From contig JAAWSV010000015.1 in assembly GCA_022801715.1 (NCBI GenBank), positions 1-55,895 on the forward strand: a stretch of 55,895 nucleotides of DNA, written 5' to 3'. The position numbers were made by a program, and so were the translations under genes. Shown piece by piece: positions 25,120-33,985 of this stretch (the first letter of the stretch is position 1; every line of letters begins with the position of its first letter). The DNA is from Oscillospiraceae bacterium (GTDB lineage Bacteria > Bacillota > Clostridia > Oscillospirales > Oscillospiraceae). The notes beneath the pieces are model-generated. The model saw only the letters and a program-made list of their open reading frames with translations. It made no database searches and was not told where the DNA came from.

Positions 25120-25458
25120 GGCTGTCGCCTCCTTTCACCTATAAACACGCAGAAGAGGGGGCCATCTAACAGGGACCGGGCGCTTTTTTTGCGCCTATGA
25201 GGACCTGATTTTGCTGGCCTGCGGTCTCTACAGTCTGCGGATTCTGATCAAAGAGAGCCGGAAAACAGAGACCGTCTGACAGGCCCGGTCAAAACTCCGC
25301 CGTCAGAACCGCCGGACACTCCTCCGCCGCAAGCTGAAATCCCATCAAATCCCCCCTCTAAAGAATATCCCGCCCAACCGGGCGGGATATTCTCAGCTTC
25401 ATAGAGTTTCGCGCTTAGAGCGCCAATCATTGAAATCCGCAGATTTCACGCGCGTGCG
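25120..25458. other. Intergenic region with a terminator, a hairpin and a possible gene remnant
   Basis: No complete gene. It contains the ribosome site of the sigma gene, an open plus-strand stretch without start codon (25145-25279) whose last 28 codons look protein-like (YEDLILLACGLYSLRILI, then a basic tail and TGA at 25277), a terminator hairpin (25363-25392) and a short palindrome TGAAATC/GATTTCA (25431-25448). Confidence 0.5.
25363..25392 (-). terminator. Terminator hairpin after the phosphodiester glycosidase gene
   Basis: A perfect 13-bp stem GAATATCCCGCCC/GGGCGGGATATTC with loop of 4. On the minus strand it is followed by TTTAG, about 65 nt beyond the stop at 25459. Confidence 0.65.
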
Positions 25459-28400
25459 TCAGCGCATCATATACAGCACCTTACAGGCCTGCGCCCGCGT
25501 CATGGAGGCGTTGGGGTTCAGCCTCCCGTCGCTGCCGGAGAGGATGCCCTGGGCCACCATGGTCTGCATGTGGCTCAGCGCCCAGTCGGGCACATCCTTC
25601 GCGTCCTTGAAGCCGGTCAGCTCCGCCGTGGCGAAGCCCTTCTCCTGGAGGCGGCCCAGCATGGTGATGGCCTGCGCCCGTGTGATTACCGCCTGGGGCT
25701 CGAAGTACACCTTGCCGTCGGCGGTGCCGCTGCCCTGCATGATCCCCAGGGCATACATGGCCTTGGCCGCGTCCAGCGCCCAGGCGTCGATCCGATTGAG
25801 ATCCGCGAAGGGGACGCTGAGGCCGCTGTAGTCCGCGGCGTTGAGTCCCAGATACCGGAAGAGCATCACGGCGAACTCCGCCCGGGTCATCTGCTTGTCG
25901 GGCCGCACGTAGGACTTGCCGCCCTCCTCGTAGCCGGTGATCAGCTTCTGGTCGTAGAGGTACTGGATGCACGGCGCCGCCCAGTGGACGGTGCCGTCCG
26001 GGTTCACATTGTCCACGAAGGGGGCGGTGATGCCCTCCTCCGCCTCCGCGTCCCAAGATTTCCGGGCCCGGTTGCCGCTGGCGTCCCAGGCCTCCAGGGA
26101 GATCCGGTGGGCCTTCCCGTCGGAGAGACGGCTGGAGAGATCGGCGGTGATGTTGCCGCCGCTGTCCAGGGTGAAGGAGACGCTCTGTCCGTCGCAGGTC
26201 AAGGACAGATGGGAGGTCTCCAGATTCCCGTCCACGGCGTCTGTGGCCGAGGCGGTGAGGCGTGTGCCGGTGAGGGCGCCGTCCACCACCGGCGGGGTGT
26301 TGTCGATCACATCGGCGTAGGAGGCCACAAACTGGTCGAAGTACAGCGTGCCCTTTCCGGAGCCGCCCTCCAGCACCAGCGCCTTCAGGGAGGTGCACTC
26401 CTCCGGCAGGGATACGGACACCTGCCGCCAGCCGGTGAAGTCCACGGTGGTGAGGGGCGTCATGGCCCCGGTGTCGTCATAGACGGAGAGGGTGCTGCCG
26501 TTTCCGTCCCCGCAGACGGAGAAGGTCAGGCGGCGGTACCCCTTGGGCAGGGTCCAGCCCAGCTGGAGCCCCGCGCCGTCGTCGTCGTAGTCGTAGTCCA
26601 TCCGCAGAGCGCCTGAGCCGTAGCGGACCAGATCGCCCTCCGCCCGGCTCAGCGTCACATTGAGGCCGCTGTAGCCGGAGAGATCGCCCTCAAAGTCCTC
26701 CAGGGTCTCCAGCGCGTGTGCCGTCACCGCCACGGAGACGGGAATGGAGGCATTGATCCGCCCCTTGCTCACGGTGAGGGTGCCGGTGCCGCCGAACTGT
26801 CCGGCGGTGAAAAGGCCCTCCTCGTCCACCTCGCCGATGTCCCCGGTGACGGACCAGGTGAAGTCGGTGTCGGCGCTGAGGAGCTTCAGATGCCGGTAGT
26901 AGGCGGCGGCGGAGAGGTCCGCCTGCTCCCCCGGCTGGAGGGACAGCGACACCACACGGGAGTTCCCCCGCAGGATCCGCAGCTCCTCCGGGGCGTCGAT
27001 CACCATGAGCTCCAGCTCAGCATCGTCGGCCCCCCGGGAACTGCCGGTGAGGCGGACGGTGCCGCCGCTGTCCGGGGCGGTGAAGTTCAGATCGTCCACG
27101 TCCCCGTCGTCGGCGGAGAGGGTGATCCGGCCGCTCATGGGGAAGTAGTTGGTGTCCACCACCGCGGCGGTGATGGGCACGGTACTGCCGGCGAGGATGT
27201 AGGGGCTCTCGGCGTCTAAGTACACGTGGTCCGCCCGGCCGATGGACTCGCCGTCGGCCACGAAGAACAGGCAGTTGGTCACCCGCCGCTCGCTGTTGTC
27301 CGAGGGGCGGTTCAAGATGGCGGCGTTGTCCGCGTCGGGGAGGGAGGCCAGCGCCGTGGTGGAGCCGCCGCCGTCAAAACAGATGGCGGTCTCACAGCCC
27401 AGCTCCTCCATCCGCTGGGCCAGCACGCTGAGGGAGGAGCCGATGGAGTGGCCGCTGCGCCGGCCGTCCACGGCGTAGATGATCACCTCGCCGTCGCCGG
27501 TGACGCCCACGGCGGTGCGGGGGGCGTTGTCGGTGCCAAGCCCCGTCCGGGCCCGTCCGTTCTCCACCAGAAGGTAGAGCCCGCCCACCGCCTCGGTGAC
27601 ATCGTTCCAGGCCTCGTCCTTGGCGGTGACGGTGAGGCCGAAGAGGTCCCCGGTCCTCAGATCGTGGAGGTAGTTTCGTTCCCACTCGGCGGCCTTGGCG
27701 TTTACCGAGAGCACCAGCTGCCCCGGCTCGATGGCGGTGGCCCCGCTGGTCCGGTCGATGACCTGCTCCACGATGTACAGCGCCGTCTCCCCGATGGCGG
27801 GGGTCACGGTGATGTCCTCGGGCAGGGGGACATTCTGAAGGGCCTCCTGCCGCTCCCGGCTACTAAGGTCCTCCACCGCCACACCGAGGCTCTGGGCGTA
27901 GACCCGGAGGGCGCCGGCCTCCAGAATCTGCGTCACCTCCTCCACATCGGCGGGGGAGAGGACCACGTCCACGCCGGCCTCGGTGGTGCCGGTGGTGTGG
28001 GCGGCGTTAAAGTCGTAGGTGTAGGCGTAGATGCCCCCCTTGGAGCTGCGGGTCTTGTTCAGTCCGGCGATGGCGAAGTCCCCCTCGCCGTTGACGCTGC
28101 CGGTGAGGCGCAGGCTTGGCATACCGATGACGGCCTCCCCCTCGGCATTGAAGCCCACGGCGTAGTTGGTGCCGTCGCTGCTGAAGAGGTGGCCGCCGGA
28201 GACCAGAAGGCCCGTGGGGGTGCCGTTGCTGTCAAAGAAGTCGGCGTTGACGCCGGCCACCACCCGGTAGCCGTCCCGCTCCAGCGCCTTGGCGGCGGCG
28301 GAGGCGGTGGTCCGCTCGGTGACATAGGAGCCGAAGGCCGCCACCGGCGTCACCGACTCCCCCGGTGTGTAGGTGAGGTAGATCTCCTGGCGGAGGTCGG

Positions 28401-28572
28401 AGTAGTAGCTGCTCCAGTATGTCTCGTTGTGGAGCACGGCCCCCTCGTGGAGCTGGCGCTCCTTGGCGATCAGCTGCTCGCCGTAGGCCTCCGACGCCGC
28501 CGCCGGCAGGGCGGAGAGGAGGACCGTCAGGGTCATCAGCAGGGACAGGGTCTTGCGCAGCGTATTTTTCAT
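25459..28572 (-). CDS. SLH-anchored phosphodiester glycosidase (NAGPA-like) surface protein
   Basis: Exported protein of 1037 residues. A signal peptide (1-26) precedes a phosphodiester glycosidase domain (DUF2233/NAGPA), roughly 70-440, with the family motifs AGVNADFFD (about 107-115), VDGRRSGHSIG, and ICFDGGGSTT (about 397-406). The family removes sugar from phosphodiester-linked glycans or acts on wall polymers. A long region of Ig-like and jelly-roll-like strands follows (about 440-820), then three SLH domains at the C-terminus (about 850-1035, ending TRAQACKVLYMMR). The ATG at 28572 has AAAGGAG 6 nt upstream. It probably remodels or binds surface glycans; the substrate is unknown. Confidence 0.88.
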   Translation of the reverse strand: MKNTLRKTLSLLMTLTVLLSALPAAASEAYGEQLIAKERQLHEGAVLHNETYWSSYYSDLRQEIYLTYTPGESVTPVAAFGSYVTERTTASAAAKALERDGYRVVAGVNADFFDSNGTPTGLLVSGGHLFSSDGTNYAVGFNAEGEAVIGMPSLRLTGSVNGEGDFAIAGLNKTRSSKGGIYAYTYDFNAAHTTGTTEAGVDVVLSPADVEEVTQILEAGALRVYAQSLGVAVEDLSSRERQEALQNVPLPEDITVTPAIGETALYIVEQVIDRTSGATAIEPGQLVLSVNAKAAEWERNYLHDLRTGDLFGLTVTAKDEAWNDVTEAVGGLYLLVENGRARTGLGTDNAPRTAVGVTGDGEVIIYAVDGRRSGHSIGSSLSVLAQRMEELGCETAICFDGGGSTTALASLPDADNAAILNRPSDNSERRVTNCLFFVADGESIGRADHVYLDAESPYILAGSTVPITAAVVDTNYFPMSGRITLSADDGDVDDLNFTAPDSGGTVRLTGSSRGADDAELELMVIDAPEELRILRGNSRVVSLSLQPGEQADLSAAAYYRHLKLLSADTDFTWSVTGDIGEVDEEGLFTAGQFGGTGTLTVSKGRINASIPVSVAVTAHALETLEDFEGDLSGYSGLNVTLSRAEGDLVRYGSGALRMDYDYDDDGAGLQLGWTLPKGYRRLTFSVCGDGNGSTLSVYDDTGAMTPLTTVDFTGWRQVSVSLPEECTSLKALVLEGGSGKGTLYFDQFVASYADVIDNTPPVVDGALTGTRLTASATDAVDGNLETSHLSLTCDGQSVSFTLDSGGNITADLSSRLSDGKAHRISLEAWDASGNRARKSWDAEAEEGITAPFVDNVNPDGTVHWAAPCIQYLYDQKLITGYEEGGKSYVRPDKQMTRAEFAVMLFRYLGLNAADYSGLSVPFADLNRIDAWALDAAKAMYALGIMQGSGTADGKVYFEPQAVITRAQAITMLGRLQEKGFATAELTGFKDAKDVPDWALSHMQTMVAQGILSGSDGRLNPNASMTRAQACKVLYMMR

Positions 28573-28687
28573 GGGCATCTCCTTTGCGTTATTCCGCGGG
28601 GCGGGGTACAGGCGTGAAATCAAGGCGCTGCACTCCCGGCACGTCTGCGTCGGGGGTACAGCGGCAAAAACCCGTTTGTATGCTGCT

Positions 28688-28716
28688 ATCATACCATTGC
28701 CGGACTGAAAAGTAAA
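28688..28716 (-). promoter_or_regulatory. Promoter of the phosphodiester glycosidase gene
   Basis: On the minus strand, TTTACT (28716-28711), a 17-nt spacer and TATGAT (28693-28688). The leader is about 110 nt; no known riboswitch is recognised in it. Confidence 0.65.
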
Positions 28717-28796
28717 CAGAAAAAAGACGGAAGAAGGGAGCGCCCCCCGTGCCCGCCCCAGACGGGGGAGAGCGCGGCAAACGCCCTCCGGCACAG

Positions 28797-28835
28797 CGCA
28801 GGGCGCCAAAAAACCTGCGGTCTTTTGACGCCCTG
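28797..28835 (-). terminator. Possible terminator hairpin after the LRR surface protein
   Basis: A compound stem with outer arms GCAGGGCG/CGCCCTGC and an inner stem AAAACC/GGTCTTTT around TGC, 19 nt beyond the stop at 28854. No clean U-tract follows. Confidence 0.35.
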
Positions 28836-28853
28836 CGGATTCCCACGGTATTC

Positions 28854-31800
28854 CTATTTTCCTAAAGTCTGGCGGAAGCGCATGAGGATGGTGGCCACCT
28901 CCGCCCGCGTGGCGCTGCCCTTGGGCACCAGAGTGTCGGCGGTTTTACCGCCCACAAGGCCCAGTGCCTTGGCCCACTGGAGGGGCTCCGCGGCGTAGGC
29001 GCTGACCTGCGGCAGGTCGGTGAAGGCGGAGAGATCCGCCCGGGCGCTGACGTCATAGCCCTTATAGGCGGCGTAGCGGTAGAGGATGGCGGCCATCTGC
29101 TCCCGGGTGATGGGATCGTTGGGCCCGAACAGGTCGCCGCCGTAGCCGCTCACAATGTCATTGGCCGCGGCCCAGTTCACTGCCCCGGTGTACCACTGAT
29201 TGCCGGGCACATCGGTGAAGCCGGCGCTCTCGGCGGCGGGACTGCCCTCCAGGCGGTGGAGGATGGTGACAATCATGCCCCGGGTGGTGGTGCCGTTGGG
29301 GGCGAAGGTGTCGGCGGTGATGCCGGTCATCAGGCCCTCCCCGCTGACATAGGCCACCGCGTCATAGAACCACTGGCCCGGCTTCACATCGGTGAAGGGC
29401 AGGGTGCCCTCCGGAGTGTCCGTGGTATCCGGGGTGTCCGGCACACCGGCAGAGGCGGTGGGCTTGGAGGCGATGACGTCCCCCTTGCTGTTCAGGAGGG
29501 CGGCGGTGTTCTCCCCCTGCTGGGTGATGCGCACGCCGGAGCTGTCGGGCGTGACGGGATCAAAGACGGTGAGGCCCTCTGTGTCCTTCACCGCAAGGGT
29601 CAGCTCCGTGTTCCCGGCGCTGGTAAAGCGGACGGAGCCGTCCGAGAGGGGCGCGGCGGTGACGCCGGTGGAGACAGCGACGGCGGTGTTGTTGAACCAA
29701 GGGGTCTCCGCGTCGCCGCGCACCACGGTGACGCTCTGGCTCACGGCGGAGGGGAAAGCGGTGGAGGCGGTGCCGCTGCCGGTGACGGTGATGGTGCCGG
29801 TGTCCGCCGCGGCGGCGCGGGCGAAGTAGCCGTCCTCGCTGAAATCGGAGAGGACCGTGGTATAGACCTCGATAGGCTTACCGGTGACAACACTCAGCTG
29901 CTCCTTTGGCGCGATGGTGTAGCTCTCCTGCGCGCCGAGGGCGGGGACGGAGAACTCCAGCAGCAGGTCCTGGCCAACCGAGTTGAGCACCGCGCCGTCC
30001 ATGGCCGAGCCGCCTGTGATGTCCAGTGTGCCGGAGACCTTCTTGCCATTTTTCACCTCGGCGGAGGCTCCGCTGGAAGAGGTGATGGTAAAGGAGGCGT
30101 AGTTGGTACGCAGAGCCAGACTGTTTACCACGCCTTGAGCGATCTGCTTGCCTATGGTGTTTGATCCATACGATTTGGTCTGGAGATTGACGGCGGCAAA
30201 ATCATCCACGGTGAGGTAAGAAGTCAAGAAGGAGTAATAGGCGTCTTTGCCGCCGGCGTTTCCGGTAGAGCCGGTATCATACATATGGCTGAAAACCGGC
30301 GCCTGCATACTGGATGTGTTCATGTACGTGTCCCGCAGACCATCTGCCGGTATAGAGAGGACTGTATGATCTGCGCTTAAATTTTCGGCGGCGGAGCGGT
30401 TGGAATCCCAGATGTCAACTTCAAAGTGGGCGGGCACTTGGGCGGTTGCCGGGACAAAGACACAGTTATAGGCCAGAAGCGCGTGGCCGCCCACTACTGT
30501 ATTGTAATTCGGATCAGAAAAGATTCCAATTGAGAGCAAAAGCGGCTTGTCATTTGTTTGCAGGGTGTGGATAAAATCATAAAGGTCTATACCAATGGCG
30601 TGCTTGGCATTTTGAATCGGCGCTGCCTGCTGCATCATTTGATAGAAATTGACCAGATTGGCAGTGTCCTCATTCTTGGCGGGACAGACAAATTGGCTGA
30701 CCGTATTGGCGCCGAAATAGCTCGGCTTGATCTGATTGGCCTTTGCGAGCATGGTCACCGTTGTCAGACCAAAGCAGGAGCCAAACCAGTTAGCACTGAT
30801 AAAATCATCCCAGTTGGCCAGATTTATCTGCTGGTTCATGAAGTTTTTGTCTGTCAGGGCGTTTGAGCCATATGGAATTTTCTGCAAATACTCATATGTG
30901 TTACCGGTGACGGGATACCCCTTATAGTTATCGGTGTCCTTCGGGTTCAGGAGAATAGAGGTCCAAGTCATAAGATTGTGAAGTATGTACCCGGGCTGCG
31001 AGTCGTCCAAGAGACCTGCGCTCTCCAACTTCTCCATAAGACCTTTTGGAATTTCTACGCAGTACTGCGCCATGTTTTCCGCATAACCGGCTTTCGCCGT
31101 CGGGTCCTTGGAAACAAAATCAAACAGATCGGATTTTGTAAAGGTGATAGGGAGCTTCCATTTTGCGTAGAGCGTCAGATCATTCTCTACCGGATCATGA
31201 TCGTCAATATAATTTGACACAAAGTAAGGCTCGCCTGTACACTGCGCATCCCTGTACCAGCCGCCAAAAATATAGCCGGGGCGGATGGGGTCCATCGGCT
31301 GCGCGAACCTCTCGCCGGTCTTTACGGTTTTTACCGCAGGGAGATTCTGCACGTTATTACCATTGGGGTCAAAGGTGACGGTGCACGTGTCCTTTTCCAC
31401 CGGCCCGGGGAGCACCACCTCCACCTCCCCGGGCGTCCCGGGCTGGACAGCGGGGCTGTCGTTGACGAAGTGTACGGTGACAGGACCCTGCAGCGAATCG
31501 GCGTAGCCCCTGCCGATTGAGTCCATCAGAACCGACCACTCGGAAGCATAGCCGCTATAGTAGATATCCCGCAGCGACGCCAGAGGAGGAGAATATTTGA
31601 GGCCCTGTGCCTTTTCGACGCTGCGCGGAATATGGAGGGTGTGCATGCTGTCGTTTCCGGCGAAGGCGTTATCTTTGATACTGGTGACGCCCTCCCCGAT
31701 CCGAACCTCCTCCAGAGAGGTGCACCCGGAAAGCAGGTAAGCGGGGATCACTTCCACCGAACCGGGGATATCCATGGTTTTCAAGGAGGCGCAGCGGCCA

Positions 31801-32258
31801 AAGGCACCCTGACCCAGTTCTGTCAGCCCCTCAGGCAGCGTGATTTCCTGTAGATTTTTACAGTCCATAAAGGACTCAAATCCAATAGAGGAGACAGTGG
31901 AGGGGATATTGATCTTCTCCAAGGCAATGCACTTGGCAAACGCCTTGTCCCCGATAACCGTCACGCCCTCGGGCAGTGTGACCTCCCGAAGCTGCTGACA
32001 GGCGAGAGCGTCGGAAATTTCATGGCCGAAGGCCTCGGCTTGAATGCCTGTGACAGCCACCCCCCCGATCTGGGCGGGGATATTGGCGGCGGTAATGCTC
32101 CTGTCGGCACGTGCGATCATGCCGGTGGAGGTATTAAAATAGATGCTCCCGCCCTCCACAGGGTATTCGATGATCCCATCCGCCGCCAGAGCAGACACCG
32201 GCAGCAGGGACAGCATCAAGCAAAGCGCCAAAAACGCAGATATGAGACGTGTTTTCAC
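28854..32258 (-). CDS. SLH-anchored surface protein with leucine-rich repeats and a putative papain-like peptidase domain
   Basis: Exported protein of 1134 residues. Layout: signal peptide (1-25); BspA-type leucine-rich repeats (about 70-215, LREVTLPEGVTVIGDKAFA and similar); a Listeria-Bacteroides (InlB B) repeat at about 292-368, ending ADLTLYAKW-like; a region of about 300 residues holding a possible Cys/His/Asn site, C495 in WFGSCFGL, H592 in GGHALLAY and D618/N620 in IWDSN; a strand-rich stretch; and three SLH domains (about 945-1130). The start is a GTG at 32258 with GGGAG 11 nt upstream. The DNA coding the first two thirds is less GC-rich than its neighbours. It lies 41 nt after the purine permease stop and may be read through from it. 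The peptidase call is inference from motif order. Confidence 0.85.
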   Translation of the reverse strand: MKTRLISAFLALCLMLSLLPVSALAADGIIEYPVEGGSIYFNTSTGMIARADRSITAANIPAQIGGVAVTGIQAEAFGHEISDALACQQLREVTLPEGVTVIGDKAFAKCIALEKINIPSTVSSIGFESFMDCKNLQEITLPEGLTELGQGAFGRCASLKTMDIPGSVEVIPAYLLSGCTSLEEVRIGEGVTSIKDNAFAGNDSMHTLHIPRSVEKAQGLKYSPPLASLRDIYYSGYASEWSVLMDSIGRGYADSLQGPVTVHFVNDSPAVQPGTPGEVEVVLPGPVEKDTCTVTFDPNGNNVQNLPAVKTVKTGERFAQPMDPIRPGYIFGGWYRDAQCTGEPYFVSNYIDDHDPVENDLTLYAKWKLPITFTKSDLFDFVSKDPTAKAGYAENMAQYCVEIPKGLMEKLESAGLLDDSQPGYILHNLMTWTSILLNPKDTDNYKGYPVTGNTYEYLQKIPYGSNALTDKNFMNQQINLANWDDFISANWFGSCFGLTTVTMLAKANQIKPSYFGANTVSQFVCPAKNEDTANLVNFYQMMQQAAPIQNAKHAIGIDLYDFIHTLQTNDKPLLLSIGIFSDPNYNTVVGGHALLAYNCVFVPATAQVPAHFEVDIWDSNRSAAENLSADHTVLSIPADGLRDTYMNTSSMQAPVFSHMYDTGSTGNAGGKDAYYSFLTSYLTVDDFAAVNLQTKSYGSNTIGKQIAQGVVNSLALRTNYASFTITSSSGASAEVKNGKKVSGTLDITGGSAMDGAVLNSVGQDLLLEFSVPALGAQESYTIAPKEQLSVVTGKPIEVYTTVLSDFSEDGYFARAAAADTGTITVTGSGTASTAFPSAVSQSVTVVRGDAETPWFNNTAVAVSTGVTAAPLSDGSVRFTSAGNTELTLAVKDTEGLTVFDPVTPDSSGVRITQQGENTAALLNSKGDVIASKPTASAGVPDTPDTTDTPEGTLPFTDVKPGQWFYDAVAYVSGEGLMTGITADTFAPNGTTTRGMIVTILHRLEGSPAAESAGFTDVPGNQWYTGAVNWAAANDIVSGYGGDLFGPNDPITREQMAAILYRYAAYKGYDVSARADLSAFTDLPQVSAYAAEPLQWAKALGLVGGKTADTLVPKGSATRAEVATILMRFRQTLGK

Positions 32259-32299
32259 CTTTCACTTTCTCCCTTCAAGAAATCCAGACACCGGGGGCC

Positions 32300-33865
32300 T
32301 TAGACGTACTCAAAATCGTCCGGCCCCTTGAACCAGCTCTTCCGCCCCTGATGGAGCACAAGAGCCAGCACCGCCATGATCAGGTACCCCAGCGCGAAGG
32401 GGGAGAGGGGATAGAACCCCAGCGCTGCGCTGTGGATGAAGCCCAGCGCCGCCAGCACATAGCCGATAAGGGCGGTGAGGGCGGCCCGGTCCAGCTTCTT
32501 GTCAATAATAAACACCGTCATGGTGCCCAGCAGGATGCCGATGAGGATGGCCCCGGCCTTGGTGGCCGCCACGCCGTTCCACATGACCCCCGCGTCGATG
32601 AGCATCTGATGGACCTCCGGCGCAAAGTCGTTGATCCCCGTGGGCAGCACCTCCGTCCAGTAGTCGCCAAGGCCCGCCGCGCCGGTAACCTGCGTGTACA
32701 GATAGTCCGCCACCGAGGGCACCATGGCGATGCCGATAGCGGCGTAGTGTTTCCGCTCGCAGTCCTTAAAGGCCTGGGCCACCATGACCACCGCGCACCA
32801 GAGGAAGGTGATGGCGCACACCGCCGGGGGCACCAGCGTGCTGAGGAAGGTAAAGAGCCCGAAGATGCCCGCTGCCCCCAGCACGACGCCGGAGATGATG
32901 GAGTACCCGATGCCGGCGTCGGACTTCTTGAGTCCCGCATGGCCCAGCCACACCGTGTTGGGGATAATCCCGCCGAAGAGGGCGGAGATCATGGTGCAGA
33001 TGCCGTCGGCAAACTGGGCCTCCCGCACGTTGTAGCCGTCCCCGGCGGCGTTGGCGGCCTCCACGTTGTCCATGGTCTCAATGAAGTTGTAGATCTCCAC
33101 CGGGATCACAATGGTGAGATAGGGCACCACAATGGCGAAGCCGTTGATCATGTACTGGACGCTGTTCACCGGATTGGGGAAGTAGAACCCCACGCCGCTG
33201 AAGTCAAAGGAGGTCCGCCCCAGGCACAGGGCATAGACCACGCCCCCCACAATAGCCACCACCAGAGGCGGAATCTTATTGGGGAACAGATACCCGCCAA
33301 AGATGCCCACCATGGCCACAAACAGCACCGGCAGACCCACCAGCGGATCACCGAAGATGTCGAACACACCCTGGGTGGCCATCCAGATAAAGCCGATGCC
33401 GGCCACGGTGCCCAGCAGCGCCGCCCTGGGAATCCGCTTTTTCATCCAGGGTCCGATAAACCCGCCGCAGAACTCCACAAACCCGCCGATAAAGCAGGCG
33501 GCCATAGCCGCGGACCAAGCCAGCCGGGGATCCTCAATGGCGTAGCTCAGGGGCATGATCACGCCGTAGAGGATAACGAACATGGCCGGCGTAGAGACCC
33601 CGGAGGGCAGCGCCGTCACATCCGCCCGCCCCTCCTTCCTGGAGAGCTTGTACCCCATGTAGGCGTAGTAGAAGCACCCCAGCATCAGTCCGATGGACAT
33701 GGCGGGCACCACATACCCAAAGACAATGTCCCCGGGCCACCCCAGCACGCCGGTAAGGGTGGCGATGACAATCAGGTAATTGACAATATTGTTGGTAACG
33801 GCATAGGAGATGCCGCCGATGTCCCCCCGGCGAAAGAAGGGGACGGTGGTTGCTTTGCTGCTCAT
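32300..33865 (-). CDS. NCS2-type purine permease
   Basis: Membrane transporter of 521 residues with about 12-14 helices. It resembles the AzgA-like / xanthine-uracil permease branch: a charged N-terminal start FFRRGDIGG followed by ISYAVTNNIVNYLIVI, a conserved ETMDNVEAANAAGDGY segment (about 259-274) equivalent to the substrate-site region, and GGIIPNTVWLGHAGLKKSDAG. Its position directly downstream of adenine deaminase points to adenine, hypoxanthine or xanthine as cargo; specificity is not proven. A MITE-like repeat lies in the 120-nt gap before it. Confidence 0.85.
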   Translation of the reverse strand: MSSKATTVPFFRRGDIGGISYAVTNNIVNYLIVIATLTGVLGWPGDIVFGYVVPAMSIGLMLGCFYYAYMGYKLSRKEGRADVTALPSGVSTPAMFVILYGVIMPLSYAIEDPRLAWSAAMAACFIGGFVEFCGGFIGPWMKKRIPRAALLGTVAGIGFIWMATQGVFDIFGDPLVGLPVLFVAMVGIFGGYLFPNKIPPLVVAIVGGVVYALCLGRTSFDFSGVGFYFPNPVNSVQYMINGFAIVVPYLTIVIPVEIYNFIETMDNVEAANAAGDGYNVREAQFADGICTMISALFGGIIPNTVWLGHAGLKKSDAGIGYSIISGVVLGAAGIFGLFTFLSTLVPPAVCAITFLWCAVVMVAQAFKDCERKHYAAIGIAMVPSVADYLYTQVTGAAGLGDYWTEVLPTGINDFAPEVHQMLIDAGVMWNGVAATKAGAILIGILLGTMTVFIIDKKLDRAALTALIGYVLAALGFIHSAALGFYPLSPFALGYLIMAVLALVLHQGRKSWFKGPDDFEYV

Positions 33866-33889
33866 AGTTTCTCTCTCCTTTTCGTTTCA

Positions 33890-33975
33890 TTAGGAATTAG
33901 GAATTTCTGTGTCCAGCGGCGCCGGACGATCTCCAATCATTCCGCCGGAGGCGGAATACATCCATTCCTGATGCC
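33890..33975. repeat. MITE-like palindromic element, copy 2
   Basis: TTAGGAATTAGGAATTTCTG at the left, hairpins around GTCCAGCGGCGCCGGAC and TTCCGCC/GGCGGAA, and TCCATTCCTGATGCCTC at the right. Related to 10381-10480. It lies between ade and the permease gene. Confidence 0.6.
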
Positions 33976-33985
33976 TCATTTGCGC

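Noticed and set aside
25248..25430. 60-residue minus-strand frame between the sigma factor and glycosidase genes
   Set aside because: It spans a terminator hairpin, has no ribosome site and no recognisable features.
28573..28687. Cyclic-di-GMP riboswitch in the leader of the surface glycosidase gene
   Set aside because: The leader is about the right length but lacks the GNRA tetraloop/receptor and conserved core I would expect; only loose similarity.
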